A DNA stretch of 36,644 bases from Gammaproteobacteria bacterium (GTDB lineage: Bacteria > Pseudomonadota > Gammaproteobacteria > Pseudomonadales > Pseudohongiellaceae), in NCBI GenBank assembly GCA_019654215.1, contig BPDI01000031.1, positions 1 to 36,644 on the forward strand, written 5' to 3'. The notes beneath the pieces are model-generated. The model saw only the letters and a list, made by a program, of their open reading frames with translations. It was not told where the DNA came from and did no database searches. Numbering within the stretch: the first letter of the stretch is position 1; each line of letters begins with the position of its first letter. Shown in pieces: positions 1 to 9,776 of the stretch. Position numbers and translations under genes: made by a program.

Positions 1-927
1 GATGATAACGATGAGCGTGCCCTGGATTTAGCACGAGAAATTGGATTTCCAATAATCATTAAGGCAGCAGCTGGTGGTGGTGGTCGCGGCATGCGAGTTG
101 TCTATGACGAAACAGAGCTGCTCAAGACTATCAAAGTAACATCCACTGAAGCGCAATCATTCTTTGGTAGTGGCATCGTCTATTTAGAAAAGTTTCTGGA
201 AAATCCACGTCATGTTGAAATCCAGGTGATTGGTGACGGCGAAGGCAATGCAATTCACCTGGGAGACCGAGATTGCTCTTTACAACGACGTCATCAAAAA
301 GTGTTAGAAGAAGCACCCGCGCCTAACATTCCTGATGAGATAAGGAATGATGTGACAGCTACTTGTATTCAAGCCTGCAAAAACATGAAGTATCGTGGCG
401 CCGGCACATTGGAATTTCTCTATCAGGATGAACGCTTTTATTTTATTGAGATGAATACGCGAGTTCAGGTTGAGCATCCAGTAACCGAAATGGTTACGGG
501 ATTCGATATCGTAAAAGAACAATTGCGCATCGCCTCCGGTGAACCACTCTCAATCAAACAAGAAGACATTAAAATTCAGGGCCATGCTTTTGAATGCCGG
601 ATCAACGCAGAGGATCCAGAGAAATTTATTCCCAGCCCGGGTAAAGTTAAGTTATTTCACGCGCCAGGAGGGCCAGGTGTTCGCATAGATTCCCATCTCT
701 ACAGTGGCTATACCGTGCCTCCCTACTACGATTCACTCATAGCCAAACTAATCAGCCATGGCGCTAGCAGAGATCAGGCGCTAACTCGCATGCAAATCGC
801 GCTCGACGAACTCCTAATCGACGGTATAAAGAGCAATATCCAACTACAAAGGGATCTAGTGCGGGACTCAGAATTCCAGAAAGGTAGAATCAACATCCAC
901 TATCTGGAAGAAAAACTAAGTTCATAA
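1..927 (+). CDS. accC: Biotin carboxylase subunit of acetyl-CoA carboxylase (3' part)
   Basis: The open frame enters from the left edge and ends at a TAA at 925-927, giving about 308 residues. It matches the part of E. coli AccC (449 residues) from about residue 139 on, so roughly 138 N-terminal residues lie outside the window. Visible are the ATP-grasp glycine-rich loop ([13 protein letters not shown]) with the lysine equivalent to K159, the [10 protein letters not shown] strand, the [14 protein letters not shown] segment, the [16 protein letters not shown] active-site strand with its metal-binding Glu and catalytic Arg, and the C-terminal [10 protein letters not shown]. The enzyme carboxylates biotin on AccB using ATP and bicarbonate, the first step of fatty-acid synthesis in the cytosol; accB would be expected just upstream. 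No frameshift is seen, in contrast to prmA right after it. Confidence 0.97.
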   Translation, partial: DDNDERALDLAREIGFPIIIKAAAGGGGRGMRVVYDETELLKTIKVTSTEAQSFFGSGIVYLEKFLENPRHVEIQVIGDGEGNAIHLGDRDCSLQRRHQKVLEEAPAPNIPDEIRNDVTATCIQACKNMKYRGAGTLEFLYQDERFYFIEMNTRVQVEHPVTEMVTGFDIVKEQLRIASGEPLSIKQEDIKIQGHAFECRINAEDPEKFIPSPGKVKLFHAPGGPGVRIDSHLYSGYTVPPYYDSLIAKLISHGASRDQALTRMQIALDELLIDGIKSNIQLQRDLVRDSEFQKGRINIHYLEEKLSS

Positions 928-934
928 AATTTAC

Positions 935-1848
935 ATGTGGCAACAACTGAAAATTCACTTAAGTCTGAAGATGTTTTGAAATTGGAGCAAGCCCTTCTCG
1001 AGTCTGGTGCGCTTTCTATAAGTTATCTGGATGCCAAGGATCAACCTGTATTCCAAAAGGAGCCAGATAGCACACCTTTATGGGATAATACTTTTCTATT
1101 GTGTTTGTTCGATGAAAATGTCGAATTAGATTCACTCTTGGCGGACTTGCGAGTCAACACACAAATATTGAATAAAGAAAGTTTAGCTGTAGAAGTTATC
1201 GAAGACAAGGATTGGGAAAGAAGCTGGATGGCAGATTTTAAGCCTATGCAATACGGTGAAGAACTCTGGATATATCCAAGCTGGCAGACCCCTCCAGACC
1301 CAAATGCTGTTAACTTAATGTTGGACCCAGGGCTAGCCTTCGGCAGCGGCACCCATATGACAACTTCTCTCTGTCTGCGTTGGCTAGAGGAATCTGCAGT
1401 CGAAACAAAAGAAGTTATCGATTATGGCTGCGGTTCTGGTGTTCTCGCCATTGCTGCTGCTTTATTGGGGGCGGAGAAAGTCATGCCGTCGATAACGACC
1501 CACAGGCCATTGCAGCCACCTTAGACAACAGCTATCGCAATAATATTGCCAAAGGGCATATAAGGGCCCTATCTCCTGAAGCCTTACCAGAGCTACCCCA
1601 GACATTCTAATCGCAAATATACTGGAAGAGACTCTGATTGATCTCTCGGTAAAGTTCGCCATCTAAAAAAACCAGGGGGGCAAATAGCTCTTTCGGGCAT
1701 TTTTGAAGAACAGATCCCTCTCTGCTTAGTTGCTATAAGCGCTGGTTCGACCGGGAAAGCCCCGATAATCGAAAACGAATGGGTATTAATCACTGGCAGC
1801 GCAAAGCGTGATACCCAAACCCCCTTAACCTACAATCTGTTTCTGTAG
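935..1848 (+). CDS. prmA: Ribosomal protein L11 methyltransferase, frameshifted
   Basis: PrmA trimethylates ribosomal protein L11 with S-adenosylmethionine; accC-prmA is a common gammaproteobacterial neighbourhood. The ATG at 935 gives MWQQLKIHL, the usual PrmA first beta strand, but an indel near 960 moves the reading into the frame that a GTG at 937 would open. That frame carries the conserved core (EDKDWERSWM, MLDPGLAFGSGTHMTTS, and the SAM-binding loop DYGCGSGVLAIAA). Shifts near 1480 and 1605 then lead through DNDPQAIAA and ILIANILEETL, and at least one more leads to the terminal EWVLITGSAKR, ending with TAG at 1846-1848. All PrmA landmarks are present in order and the total length fits about 295 residues, so I read this as one gene with at least four sequence-level indels rather than a real pseudogene. 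Exact shift positions are approximate. Confidence 0.85.
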
Positions 1849-1890
1849 AATTTAAAATCTATTCGGATACGGTTTTAAGGGGCCCTTCAC

Positions 1891-3377
1891 GTCACAAATG
1901 CCCGGGCTGGAATCAACCTTTAAACCCCGCGCAGAAAGCTGGGGTTAGCGGGGGGGAAAAGGGTTTGCTGCGGCGCTTGCCTCACAATTTTTCAGGCTAT
2001 CGATAATTTTATTGAACCGCTTGCTTCTGAGTACCCCAAAGAAAAGATTCCGTTTTTGTGGGAAAATCCTCAGGATTATTTTGATCCAACCAAATTTTTA
2101 ACCCGCGGGGCCCTTCAACAAGAAGATGAAGAGGTAGAAGAAATTAGCGAAGTAAAAAGAAGAAATAGAAAAGGAATTTGAAGAACCCGTGGAAGCTAGT
2201 TTAGAAAATGATCCCATCGAAGAAGAAATCTCCAATTTTTAGAAGAATACACAAATGAATTTTTTGAATCCTTGAGCAATCAATAGCAGAGCTCTAAAAG
2301 AAGCTGAAAAAAAAGTTTTACTGGGAAAAGTTTTAGGAGAGAGAAGTTTCCTTTTTTGAAGAATTTTTTCCTCCTTTGATTTCTGAATCGGAACCTATAG
2401 ATCCGGAACCTTTCCCAGATTCCAGCGATGAATTAGTCGACCCTTTTGAGCAAGCTCCTGAGCAAAATGAGTCTCAGGAAACAGCAAAACATGAAGAACG
2501 AGCGAAAGTTAGAGATCCTGAATCGGACTATCCCGATCCAGACACTGGCCAGGAGATTGATTCCAACGACCAATTTAGAGAACTACCCGAAGATTTTTCG
2601 GCCCACACCATTGCTGAAACTCAAAGCCCACCTCAAGACGCGTTTCCAGAATCAATTCCAGAGGAATCTGGAGAAGAACTAGGTACTCGGGATTATTTTG
2701 TCGCCGAGTCAATTACGGAGATCATTCCTCCGCAGAAAGATTTCGCTGGAGAAGAAGATGACACAAAAAAAATTCGTGCGCGGGCACTGCAAGCGCAGCT
2801 CGATGACGGTGAAACCCTGGAATCGATTCCCGAAGAAAGCATTGCCGCTTTGGACATCTCATCCACTCCAGTTGAATTAATCGCAGGAGAGCAACGCAGG
2901 TATGGTCGACAAATCTTTCTTGGAATAACAATATTGCTGCTGGGTACAGTTTTAGGATCACAATATTTGTGGCAAAACATGGGTGCACTTAACCAGAATG
3001 ACCGAGTGCGACCTCTATATGAGTTCGTCTGTACATATACTTCATGTGATTTACCTGACTATTCAGATATCAGCGCAATTCACAGTGATAGTTTGACTGT
3101 GAGGAGCCATCCTGAGTTGGAAAACGGACTCACAGTAAACATTGAGTTTCGAAATACTGCTTCCTTTCCTCAGGCTTTCCCGGTGATGGTGTTAAGTTTC
3201 AATTCTGCAAGTAATGAAATAGTTGCATTGCGAGAATTTGCCCCAGACGAATATTTGAATCCAGTTCTAAGAGATATCTCAATGATGCCCTCTGTATCAC
3301 CAGTCCAAGTTAGCTTAGAAATAATTGATCCCGGTCCAGGGGCTTTAAACTACACCCTGGCATTTCGACTGCCTTAA
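1891..3377 (+). CDS. MJ0042-type zinc-ribbon and DUF3426 membrane protein, frameshifted 5' half
   Basis: The 3' part (from about 2376) is an open frame of more than 330 codons: a very acidic, Pro/Glu-rich linker of about 180 residues, one predicted membrane helix (IFLGITILLLGTVLGSQYLW, near 2920-2980), then a periplasmic DUF3426 domain beginning with EFVCTYTSCDLP. Upstream, in shifting frames, 1891-1910 reads as a KCPG-type knuckle and 1963-1983 as VCCGACL followed by TIFQAIDNFIEPL, which together make the CxxC...CxxC zinc ribbon (MJ0042 motif) that starts this family. In many gammaproteobacteria this gene lies between prmA and dusB, as here. The function is unknown; the architecture suggests a cytoplasmic zinc ribbon tethered to the inner membrane. 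The true start is hidden by indels near 1890 and at least three more lie before 2376. The long acidic linker is unusual in length and composition. Confidence 0.75.
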
Positions 3378-3470
3378 AAAAACTAGAGTGTCTCTGCTAA
3401 ATCACAACTAACATGTGTATATTTCCCTGATATTTCATTCAAATCTCTTTCGTTGCGATTCGGTCCCCGC

Positions 3471-3476
3471 TAAAAT
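3471..3476 (+). promoter_or_regulatory. Candidate -10 element of the dusB-fis promoter
   Basis: TAAAAT lies 32 bases before the dusB ATG and is followed by GTGCGACC and a T-rich stretch. The GC-rich discriminator is what is known from stringently controlled promoters such as E. coli dusB-fis. The best -35 at 17-bp spacing (TTTCGT, 3448-3453) is poor, so the call rests on the -10 and its context. It resembles the sites at 24400, 32311 and 34251. Confidence 0.4.
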
Positions 3477-3508
3477 GTGCGACCTTTTTATTTGTCAGAA
3501 AAATTCGA

Positions 3509-4501
3509 ATGCAATCCATCGGTCCTTATAAGCTAAACAATTCTCTGTTTCTGGCACCGATGGTAGGTGTGAGTGATGCGCCATTTCGTGAGATATGTAG
3601 TGAAAGTGGAGCCGGTTTAACCATTGCAGAGATGCTAACTTGCAATGTAGAGCTCTGGAGTAACGAACGCAATAGACTTAAACAAGTTAAGCCTAAAATC
3701 ACCGGGCCTCACGTTGTGCAAATCGCCGGTGCTGATCCAGCTATGTTAAGGGAAGCTGCACAACTAAACGTTCAGCTGGGGGCAAGTGCCATAGATATCA
3801 ACATGGGCTGTCCTGCCAAGAAGGTATTAAAAAAAGCAGCAGGATCTGCCTTACTAAAAGACGTCGAACTAGTTAAAAACATATTAAAAACAGTCACGGC
3901 CAGTGTAGAAGTGCCAGTAACACTAAAGATTCGCACCGGTTGGAATCAGGAGAATCGTAATGGCGTTGAAGTAGCAAAGATTGCCGAAGAGTGTGGCGTG
4001 CAGTTACTAACGATTCACGGTCGTACTAGAGAATGCCGCTTCAGGGGTGAAGCTGAATATGACATGATTGCTGAAATCAAACAAAACGTCTCAATTCCCA
4101 TAGTCGCCAATGGCGATATCGACTCTCCTGTTAAGGCGAAAAGAGTTTTGGAATACACCAAAGCTGACGGACTAATGATCGGGCGAGCGGCAATGGGGCG
4201 GCCATGGATTTTCGAAGAGATAAATCACTATCTCGTTACCGGAATACACAAATCCGAACCTAATGTCTTCAAAAAACTTCGAATTATCGAATCTCACCTA
4301 AAAAAATTACAGAGTTTCTATGGAGAAACTAAAGGTGTGTGGTACGCTCGTAAGCATGTTGCTGGTTATGTGAGAAATTTGCCGAATTCGAAGCAATTCT
4401 TATCACATTTTAATAAATTACAAGAAGGGCCGGCTCAGTTAGACTTTCTGAAGTCTTATTTTGAGAACCTGGCTATTGATGATGGAGCCATCGCTGCATG
4501 A
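3509..4501 (+). CDS. dusB: tRNA-dihydrouridine synthase B
   Basis: This FMN flavoenzyme reduces specific uridines in the tRNA D-loop to dihydrouridine using NADPH. The 330-residue protein has the usual length. It shows the FMN-barrel start LFLAPMVGVSDAPFRE, the catalytic loop NMGCPAKKV with Cys at residue 101, the KIRTGW strand, the HGRTRE motif and the phosphate-binding IVANGDI and GLMIGRAAMGRPW segments. The ATG at 3509 is the only sensible start. Its stop TGA overlaps the fis start as ATGA, so the two genes are translationally coupled, the conserved arrangement in enteric bacteria and pseudomonads. Confidence 0.96.
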   Translation: MQSIGPYKLNNSLFLAPMVGVSDAPFREICSESGAGLTIAEMLTCNVELWSNERNRLKQVKPKITGPHVVQIAGADPAMLREAAQLNVQLGASAIDINMGCPAKKVLKKAAGSALLKDVELVKNILKTVTASVEVPVTLKIRTGWNQENRNGVEVAKIAEECGVQLLTIHGRTRECRFRGEAEYDMIAEIKQNVSIPIVANGDIDSPVKAKRVLEYTKADGLMIGRAAMGRPWIFEEINHYLVTGIHKSEPNVFKKLRIIESHLKKLQSFYGETKGVWYARKHVAGYVRNLPNSKQFLSHFNKLQEGPAQLDFLKSYFENLAIDDGAIAA

Positions 4502-4800
4502 ATAAACTGGAAGAGTCCTCGACTGTCTCAAATTTTCAACTTGCAGAAAACATAGAGCCTTTTGCACAACAAGAAAGCACGCTCAGATCTGAAGTAGAAA
4601 AAGCACTCCGTCGTTACTTTCAACATATCGATGATGAGCCAGTAACAGATTTACATCAGATGGTAATGTCGGAAGTGGAAGCTCCATTAATAGAAGCTGT
4701 TATGCGTTACACTGGTAACAATCAGAGCAAGGCTTCTATAATGCTAGGTTTAAACCGTGGTACTCTACGCACTAAACTTAAAAATTATGGCTTACTTTAG
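4498..4800 (+). CDS. fis: Nucleoid-associated DNA-binding protein Fis
   Basis: Fis bends DNA, activates rRNA/tRNA promoters and assists site-specific recombinases. The 100-residue product matches the family length. The C-terminal helix-turn-helix is clear: RYTGNNQSKASIMLGLNRGTL followed by RTKLKNYGLL, the most conserved Fis segment, with the dimer core before it (EVEAPLIEAVMRYT). The N-terminal 30 residues are variable as usual. It shares the ATGA overlap with dusB and so must be expressed from the dusB promoter. Confidence 0.95.
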   Translation: MNKLEESSTVSNFQLAENIEPFAQQESTLRSEVEKALRRYFQHIDDEPVTDLHQMVMSEVEAPLIEAVMRYTGNNQSKASIMLGLNRGTLRTKLKNYGLL

Positions 4801-4874
4801 TTTTAGAGAATCCTAACACTAAGGCTTTCGTTGTAAGTCGCCCCTAGCAATAACACAAACGCGTTACAAAATTT

Positions 4875-6458
4875 ATGACATCGGATAATTCTGGCGCCAT
4901 CAGTCGAGCATTGATTAGTGTTTCAGACAAGACTGGCATCGTTCCCTTCGCTAAAGCACTTTCCGACTTAAATATCGAAATTTTATCCACTGGGGGTACC
5001 TATAAACTCCTCACTTCGGAAGGGATTCCTGCTATAGAGATCTCTGACTACACTGACTTCCCGGAAATGATGGATGGCCGGGTTAAAACTCTACACCCCA
5101 GAGTTCACGGTGGTATCCTGGCACGTCGCGACCAGGATCAGGCGGTCATGGAGGAGCATGACATTCCTCCTATCGACCTGGTAGTTGTTAATCTCTACCC
5201 CTTTGAAGCCACCGTAGCCAATCCTGACTGCGATCTGCCCACAGCAATTGAAAATATCGATATTGGTGGCCCAACCATGTTGCGGGCGGCAGCCAAAAAC
5301 AATAAGTACGTCACTGTAGTTGTCAATCCTTCTGACTATGACAGCATTATTGAAATACTTCGAGCGAATGATGTTTGTTTGAATCAAGAAACTCGATTTA
5401 ATCTCGCTGTAAAAACTTACGAACATACCGCAGCTTATGATGGAGCAATAGCAAACTATCTTGGGACTAAATTAGAAGAACGTGATATTGCATCTTCATT
5501 TCCAAGAACTTTTAATATTCAGTTTTTTAAGACTCAAGAAATCCGCTATGGAGAGAATCCTCATCAGCAAGCCGCGTTTTACGTGGAAAAAAATCCGAAA
5601 GAAGCGAGCGTTAGCACAGCAACTCAATTACAAGGCAAAGAACTCTCTTACAACAACATTGCAGACACGGATGCTGCTCTTGAGTGTGTAAAGTGTTTCA
5701 CTGAACCTGCCTGTGTCATTGTTAAACATGCTAATCCTTGTGGAGTCGCAATCGCGGATTCTCCATTAAAAGCGTACGAATTAGCATTTCAAACAGATCC
5801 CACTTCCGCGTTTGGTGGGATAATTGCATTTAATCGCGAATTCGATGAAGAAACCGCAAAAAAAATAACCGAACAACAATTTACAGAAGTAATTATTGCT
5901 CCGTCGGTTTCACAAACTGCATTGGCTATAACTGCAGCAAAGAAAAACGTCAGGGTGCTCGCCTGTGGCGAATGGAAAACTGAACGCGCTACAGAATTGG
6001 ATTACAAACGAGTCAATGGAGGCTTATTGGTCCAGGATAGAGACATCCATGCAATTACTGCTAACGATTTAAAAGTAGTTACCAAGCGTTCTCCCAACGA
6101 TAATGAAGTACGAGACCTCCTCTTCGCCTGGAGGGTTGCCCAATATGTGAAATCCAATGCTATTGTTTATTGTAAGAACAACCAAACAATAGGCATTGGT
6201 GCCGGACAGATGAGCCGCGTCTACAGTGCCAAGATTGCTGGCATCAAAGCCGCAGATGAAAATCTCGAAGTTCAAGGATCAGTTATGGCCTCAGATGCCT
6301 TTTTCCCATTTCGAGACGGTATAGATGCCGCAGCTGAAGCTGGAATTACGGCGGTAATTCAGCCCGGTGGTTCAATGCGAGACGAAGATGTTATTGCTGC
6401 TGCCGATGAACTCGGATTAGCGATGGTTTTCACTGGCTTTCGCCATTTTAGGCACTAA
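4875..6458 (+). CDS. purH: Bifunctional AICAR formyltransferase / IMP cyclohydrolase
   Basis: PurH catalyses the last two steps of IMP synthesis. The 527-residue protein has the expected length. The N-terminal methylglyoxal-synthase-like cyclohydrolase domain (about 1-200) begins [19 protein letters not shown] and contains [20 protein letters not shown]. The transformylase domain contains [13 protein letters not shown], the KHANPCGVA segment with the catalytic Lys-His, [14 protein letters not shown], and the C-terminal [17 protein letters not shown] and QPGGSMRD motifs. It is followed after two bases by purD, the usual purHD operon. Confidence 0.97.
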   Translation: MTSDNSGAISRALISVSDKTGIVPFAKALSDLNIEILSTGGTYKLLTSEGIPAIEISDYTDFPEMMDGRVKTLHPRVHGGILARRDQDQAVMEEHDIPPIDLVVVNLYPFEATVANPDCDLPTAIENIDIGGPTMLRAAAKNNKYVTVVVNPSDYDSIIEILRANDVCLNQETRFNLAVKTYEHTAAYDGAIANYLGTKLEERDIASSFPRTFNIQFFKTQEIRYGENPHQQAAFYVEKNPKEASVSTATQLQGKELSYNNIADTDAALECVKCFTEPACVIVKHANPCGVAIADSPLKAYELAFQTDPTSAFGGIIAFNREFDEETAKKITEQQFTEVIIAPSVSQTALAITAAKKNVRVLACGEWKTERATELDYKRVNGGLLVQDRDIHAITANDLKVVTKRSPNDNEVRDLLFAWRVAQYVKSNAIVYCKNNQTIGIGAGQMSRVYSAKIAGIKAADENLEVQGSVMASDAFFPFRDGIDAAAEAGITAVIQPGGSMRDEDVIAAADELGLAMVFTGFRHFRH

Positions 6459-6460
6459 TT

Positions 6461-7744
6461 ATGAAAGTACTTATTATTGGATCCGGTGGCAGAGAACATT
6501 CCTTAGCTTGGAAATGTGCTCAATCACAGTCAGTTGAAAAAGTTTTCGTGGCTCCGGGCAATGCCGGAACTGCACTTGAAGATAAAATTAAAAATGTTGT
6601 CATTGACGTAATGGATTTTTCTGCACTTGCGGATTTTGCAGAGCAAGAATCAATAGGATTATCTATTGTAGGACCTGAAGCACCTTTAGTTGACGGAATA
6701 GTTGACTATTTTCAGAAGCGCCACCTTCCCTGTTTCGGACCATCGAAACAAGCTGCTCAATTAGAAGGCTCCAAAGCCTTTACTAAAGATTTTTGCCGTA
6801 AGCATGGTGTACCCACTGCTGCTTATCAGACCTTCACCGAAATCGATCCAGCTGTGGCCTTTATTCAGTCCAATGGCACGCCTATTGTCATCAAAGCTGA
6901 TGGTCTTGCAGCTGGTAAAGGTGTCATCGTCGCCATGAATAAAGAAGATGCCTTTGCCGCCGTGAAAGATATGCTCTCTGGTAACGCTTTTGGTGAGGCT
7001 GGTCATTGCGTTGTCATTGAGCAGTTTCTAACAGGAGAAGAAGCCAGTTTCATCGCCATGGTAGATGGCAAGAATATTTTACCCATGGCCACCTCTCAGG
7101 ATCACAAAGCGCGAGATAATGGTGATAAGGGGCCAAACACCGGCGGTATGGGAGCATATTCCCCCGCCTCTGTAGTTACTGATGAGGTTTATCAACGCAT
7201 TATGGATAAGGTCATACTACCTACTGTTGCCGGTATGGCAGAAGACGGAAATGACTATACTGGTTTTCTCTATGCTGGATTAATGGTTTCTCCTGACGGT
7301 GAAGTAAATGTTGTGGAATTTAACTGCCGCTTTGGAGATCCGGAAGCACAGCCAGTCATGATGCGCCTGCAATCTGACTTGCCCGAACTCTGTTTGGCCG
7401 CCCTCGAGCAAGCATTAGATTCAAAATCTGCTGAATGGGATTCCCGTTGCGCCGTCGGAGTTGTGCTGGCATCAGGAGGATATCCAGACTTATATGCCAA
7501 AGGAGATGTTATCAGTGGAATTCCTAAATCGACTAAACATCAAAAAGTCTTTCATGCAGGTACCTCCGAACAAGAAGGCAACATTGTCACCAGTGGTGGG
7601 CGCGTTCTCTGCGCAACTGCATTGGGCATTAGTGTCAGCGAAGCCCGGGCAGCCGCTTATGAGCTGGTAAACAGCATCAATTGGAAAAATGTCTATTTCC
7701 GAACAGATATTGCCTATCGCGCTATAGCGCGAGAAAATACCTGA
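6461..7744 (+). CDS. purD: Phosphoribosylamine-glycine ligase (GAR synthetase)
   Basis: PurD makes glycinamide ribonucleotide from phosphoribosylamine, glycine and ATP, the second step of purine synthesis. The 427 residues fit the family. Seen: the N-terminal MKVLIIGSGGREHSLAWK, the VGPEAPLVDGI motif, the ATP-grasp segments PIVIKADGLAAGKGV and VIEQFLTGEEAS, the signature RFGDPEAQPVM with its metal ligands (VVEFNCRFGDPE), and the C-terminal GGRVLCATALG. Its stop codon directly abuts the coq7 ATG, so coq7 is probably co-transcribed with purHD here. Confidence 0.97.
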   Translation: MKVLIIGSGGREHSLAWKCAQSQSVEKVFVAPGNAGTALEDKIKNVVIDVMDFSALADFAEQESIGLSIVGPEAPLVDGIVDYFQKRHLPCFGPSKQAAQLEGSKAFTKDFCRKHGVPTAAYQTFTEIDPAVAFIQSNGTPIVIKADGLAAGKGVIVAMNKEDAFAAVKDMLSGNAFGEAGHCVVIEQFLTGEEASFIAMVDGKNILPMATSQDHKARDNGDKGPNTGGMGAYSPASVVTDEVYQRIMDKVILPTVAGMAEDGNDYTGFLYAGLMVSPDGEVNVVEFNCRFGDPEAQPVMMRLQSDLPELCLAALEQALDSKSAEWDSRCAVGVVLASGGYPDLYAKGDVISGIPKSTKHQKVFHAGTSEQEGNIVTSGGRVLCATALGISVSEARAAAYELVNSINWKNVYFRTDIAYRAIARENT

Positions 7745-8392
7745 ATGGCAGTTTCTAAGAACCATTCTTTTCTCGATCATTGCTTGCTTCAATTCGACCA
7801 GGCACTGCGCACTTGCGTGCCTGGCTCCAGTCTTGCAACTCGGCCTTCACCTGCCGATCCAGTTGCCGAAGAAGAGCTTTCCGCAGCAGAAAAAAAGCAC
7901 ATCATTGGCTTAATGCGAATTAATCACACTGGCGAAGTTTGTGCACAGGCGCTCTATGCTGGTCAGGCGGCAACCGCAAGACTGGATGAAGTTAGAGACT
8001 CTATGGATCATGCAGCTCAAGAAGAAGCCGATCATCTTGCTTGGTGTGATGAAAGATTGAAAGAGCTTGATAGCCATCCGAGTTTGCTAAATCCATTCTG
8101 GTATGGATTGTCTTTTGGAATGGGAGCTATCGCCGGATTAGCTGGAGATAAATGGAGTCTCGGATTTGTAGCTGAAACTGAAGACCAAGTATGCAAACAC
8201 CTTGAAGATCATTTAACTAAATTACCTGAGCAAGATGGTAAGAGTAAGGCAATTCTCGAACAGATGATCAAAGATGAAAGGCAGCATGGCGAAACCGCTA
8301 AAGAGGCGGGCGGTGCCGACCTGCCATTGCCTGTCAAACAAGCCATGGCATCCATGGCTCAGTTCATGAAAAAAACTACTTATCATATTTAG
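7745..8392 (+). CDS. coq7: 5-demethoxyubiquinol hydroxylase (di-iron)
   Basis: Coq7 hydroxylates demethoxyubiquinol, the penultimate step of ubiquinone synthesis, as a peripheral membrane di-iron enzyme. The 215-residue product shows the two EXXH-type repeats: [18 protein letters not shown] with EEADHLAWC, and [13 protein letters not shown] with KDERQHGE. A short hydrophobic stretch ([17 protein letters not shown]) fits membrane association. It starts directly after the purD stop with no gap. In Pseudomonas, coq7 and an OsmC-like gene lie near trpC, and the same linkage is seen here. It is convergent with yhfA. Confidence 0.95.
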   Translation: MAVSKNHSFLDHCLLQFDQALRTCVPGSSLATRPSPADPVAEEELSAAEKKHIIGLMRINHTGEVCAQALYAGQAATARLDEVRDSMDHAAQEEADHLAWCDERLKELDSHPSLLNPFWYGLSFGMGAIAGLAGDKWSLGFVAETEDQVCKHLEDHLTKLPEQDGKSKAILEQMIKDERQHGETAKEAGGADLPLPVKQAMASMAQFMKKTTYHI

Positions 8393-8424
8393 CTATTTCA
8401 ATTAGTTTTTTCGCGCAGTATTTG

Positions 8425-8448
8425 TAAAAAAGTGCATCTTCGCGCACT
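8425..8448 (-). terminator. Candidate rho-independent terminator after yhfA
   Basis: Read on the minus strand, AGTGCG / TGCACT (8448-8443 and 8436-8431) form a six-pair stem including one G-U pair around a six-base loop, followed at once by six T residues (8430-8425). It lies 44 bases after the yhfA stop and would end the trp/yhfA transcript facing coq7. On the plus strand it lacks a T tract. Confidence 0.5.
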
Positions 8449-8491
8449 GCTTAGCGATAGCGCTGTATTCCCAGCCTATCGGTTTTCGTTA

Positions 8492-8904
8492 TTAGACTAT
8501 TTCAAAATCATGAGAAACTTTTACTCCAGCTTTTTTCAGCATGATCGATGCCGAACAATATTTATCCGCCGATAACCCAATTGCTCTCTCAACCTGTTTC
8601 TCGCTGAGATCATTTCCAGTAACTTTAAAGTGTAGATGAATAGATTCAAACACTGCTGGGGTTGCGTCAACACGCCTAGATATTACCTCCGCTTCACAGC
8701 TGGTTATTTCCTGACGTGCTTTCTTCAATATGGTAACTACATCTATGAAGAACATGCTCCGACACCAAGTGCTACTAATTCCATTGGCCTCATGCCCATA
8801 TTATTACCGCCACTGTCTGGGGCACCATCAATAACAATGCCATGGCCCGTGGCAGATTCGGCAACAAACATTACATTTTCAACCCATTTTACTCGCGCGT
8901 TCAT
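8492..8904 (-). CDS. yhfA: OsmC-family protein, YhfA-like, one frameshift
   Basis: OsmC/Ohr-fold protein closest to E. coli YhfA. The N-terminal part reads MNARVKWVENVMFVAES then SGGNNMGMRPMELVALG with VGACSS, the C-terminal part IDVVTILKKARQEITSCEAE and LSADKYCSASIMLKKAGV. The two redox Cys positions of the fold (GACSS and KYCSAS) are both present. An indel near 8750, where one A appears missing after GTTCTTC, separates the halves, so this is probably one intact gene of about 137 codons. The ATG at 8904 aligns with the YhfA start and has GAG seven bases upstream; an in-frame ATG at 8916 is less likely. Function is not established for YhfA; organic-peroxide or thiol chemistry is known for OsmC relatives. 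It lies downstream of trpC in the same direction. Confidence 0.82.
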
Positions 8905-8960
8905 AGTAGCTCTCATCTATTTGGAAGGATTCTTAAGGTCAAGACTCTAAATCAGTGGCC

Positions 8961-9776
8961 TCATTCTTGAGAAAAAAATAGCTCTTTTAAATGAGTGCCA
9001 GGTTTTTCTGCTCGCATAAATGATTCACCAACTAGAAAACCGAAAATTCCATTATCAGTCATTGTCTTAACATCTTCGATAACGTTAATTCCACTTTCTG
9101 TTACGATAAGCTTGCCCGGGGGCATTGAAGAAGCCAATTCCAGAGTAGTCTGCAATGATGTTTCAAATGTATGCAGATTGCGGTTATTGATACCAATAAT
9201 GTCAGTATCCAGTTCCAATGCGTGCTCTAACTCTTCCTTGTTATGAACTTCAACCAGTATATCGATTGAGATTTCATTAGCATAAGCAGCCAATTCGGCT
9301 AACTGCGAACGTTGCAAAGCTGCAACAATTAACAGAATGCAATCTGCTCCCAACACTTTGGATTCTGCAATTTTATATGGATCAATCACAAAATCTTTGC
9401 GTATAGCTGGAAGATTACACGCGTCACGAGCTTGTCTTAAAAATGCATTAGATCCTTGAAAGAATTTCTGATCGGTAAGTATAGAAAGGCAAGTGGCACC
9501 ATTCGCGGCATAATCAGCAGCATGCTCTGCAGGATCAAAGTTTTGTCGGATTAATCCTTTGGAAGGCGAAGCTTTTTTAATTTCTGCAATCACAGCAGGC
9601 TGTTGTGCACTTATCTTGTTGCGGAGAGCCTGACAAAAACCACGAGTAGAACCGACCAGTGCGAATTGAGATTCTAATTCAGCTATGGAAATCTGATCCT
9701 TGGCCGCGGCAATTTCTCCCAGTTTATGCTCAATAATTTCTTCAAGGATGGTGGCTTGGGGCACAGTTTTATTCAC
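8961..9776 (-). CDS. trpC: Indole-3-glycerol phosphate synthase
   Basis: TrpC closes the indole ring in tryptophan synthesis. The 271-residue monofunctional form (not fused to trpF) shows the family start ILEEIIEHKLGEIA, the catalytic strand PAVIAEIKKASPSKGLIR with both lysines, AIRKDFVIDPYKIAES, DCILLIVAAL, the VEVHNKEELEHAL strand, IGINNRNLHTFE and the phosphate-binding VTESGIN and GFLVGESFMRA. Its start overlaps trpD by eight bases, so the two are coupled. Confidence 0.96.
   Translation of the reverse strand: MNKTVPQATILEEIIEHKLGEIAAAKDQISIAELESQFALVGSTRGFCQALRNKISAQQPAVIAEIKKASPSKGLIRQNFDPAEHAADYAANGATCLSILTDQKFFQGSNAFLRQARDACNLPAIRKDFVIDPYKIAESKVLGADCILLIVAALQRSQLAELAAYANEISIDILVEVHNKEELEHALELDTDIIGINNRNLHTFETSLQTTLELASSMPPGKLIVTESGINVIEDVKTMTDNGIFGFLVGESFMRAEKPGTHLKELFFSQE

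Noticed and set aside
4849..4872. Possible PurR operator before purH (ACACAAACGCGTTAC)
   Set aside because: Only half of the PUR box matches well, the centre is the short palindrome AACGCGTT, and gammaproteobacteria outside enterics and vibrios often lack PurR.
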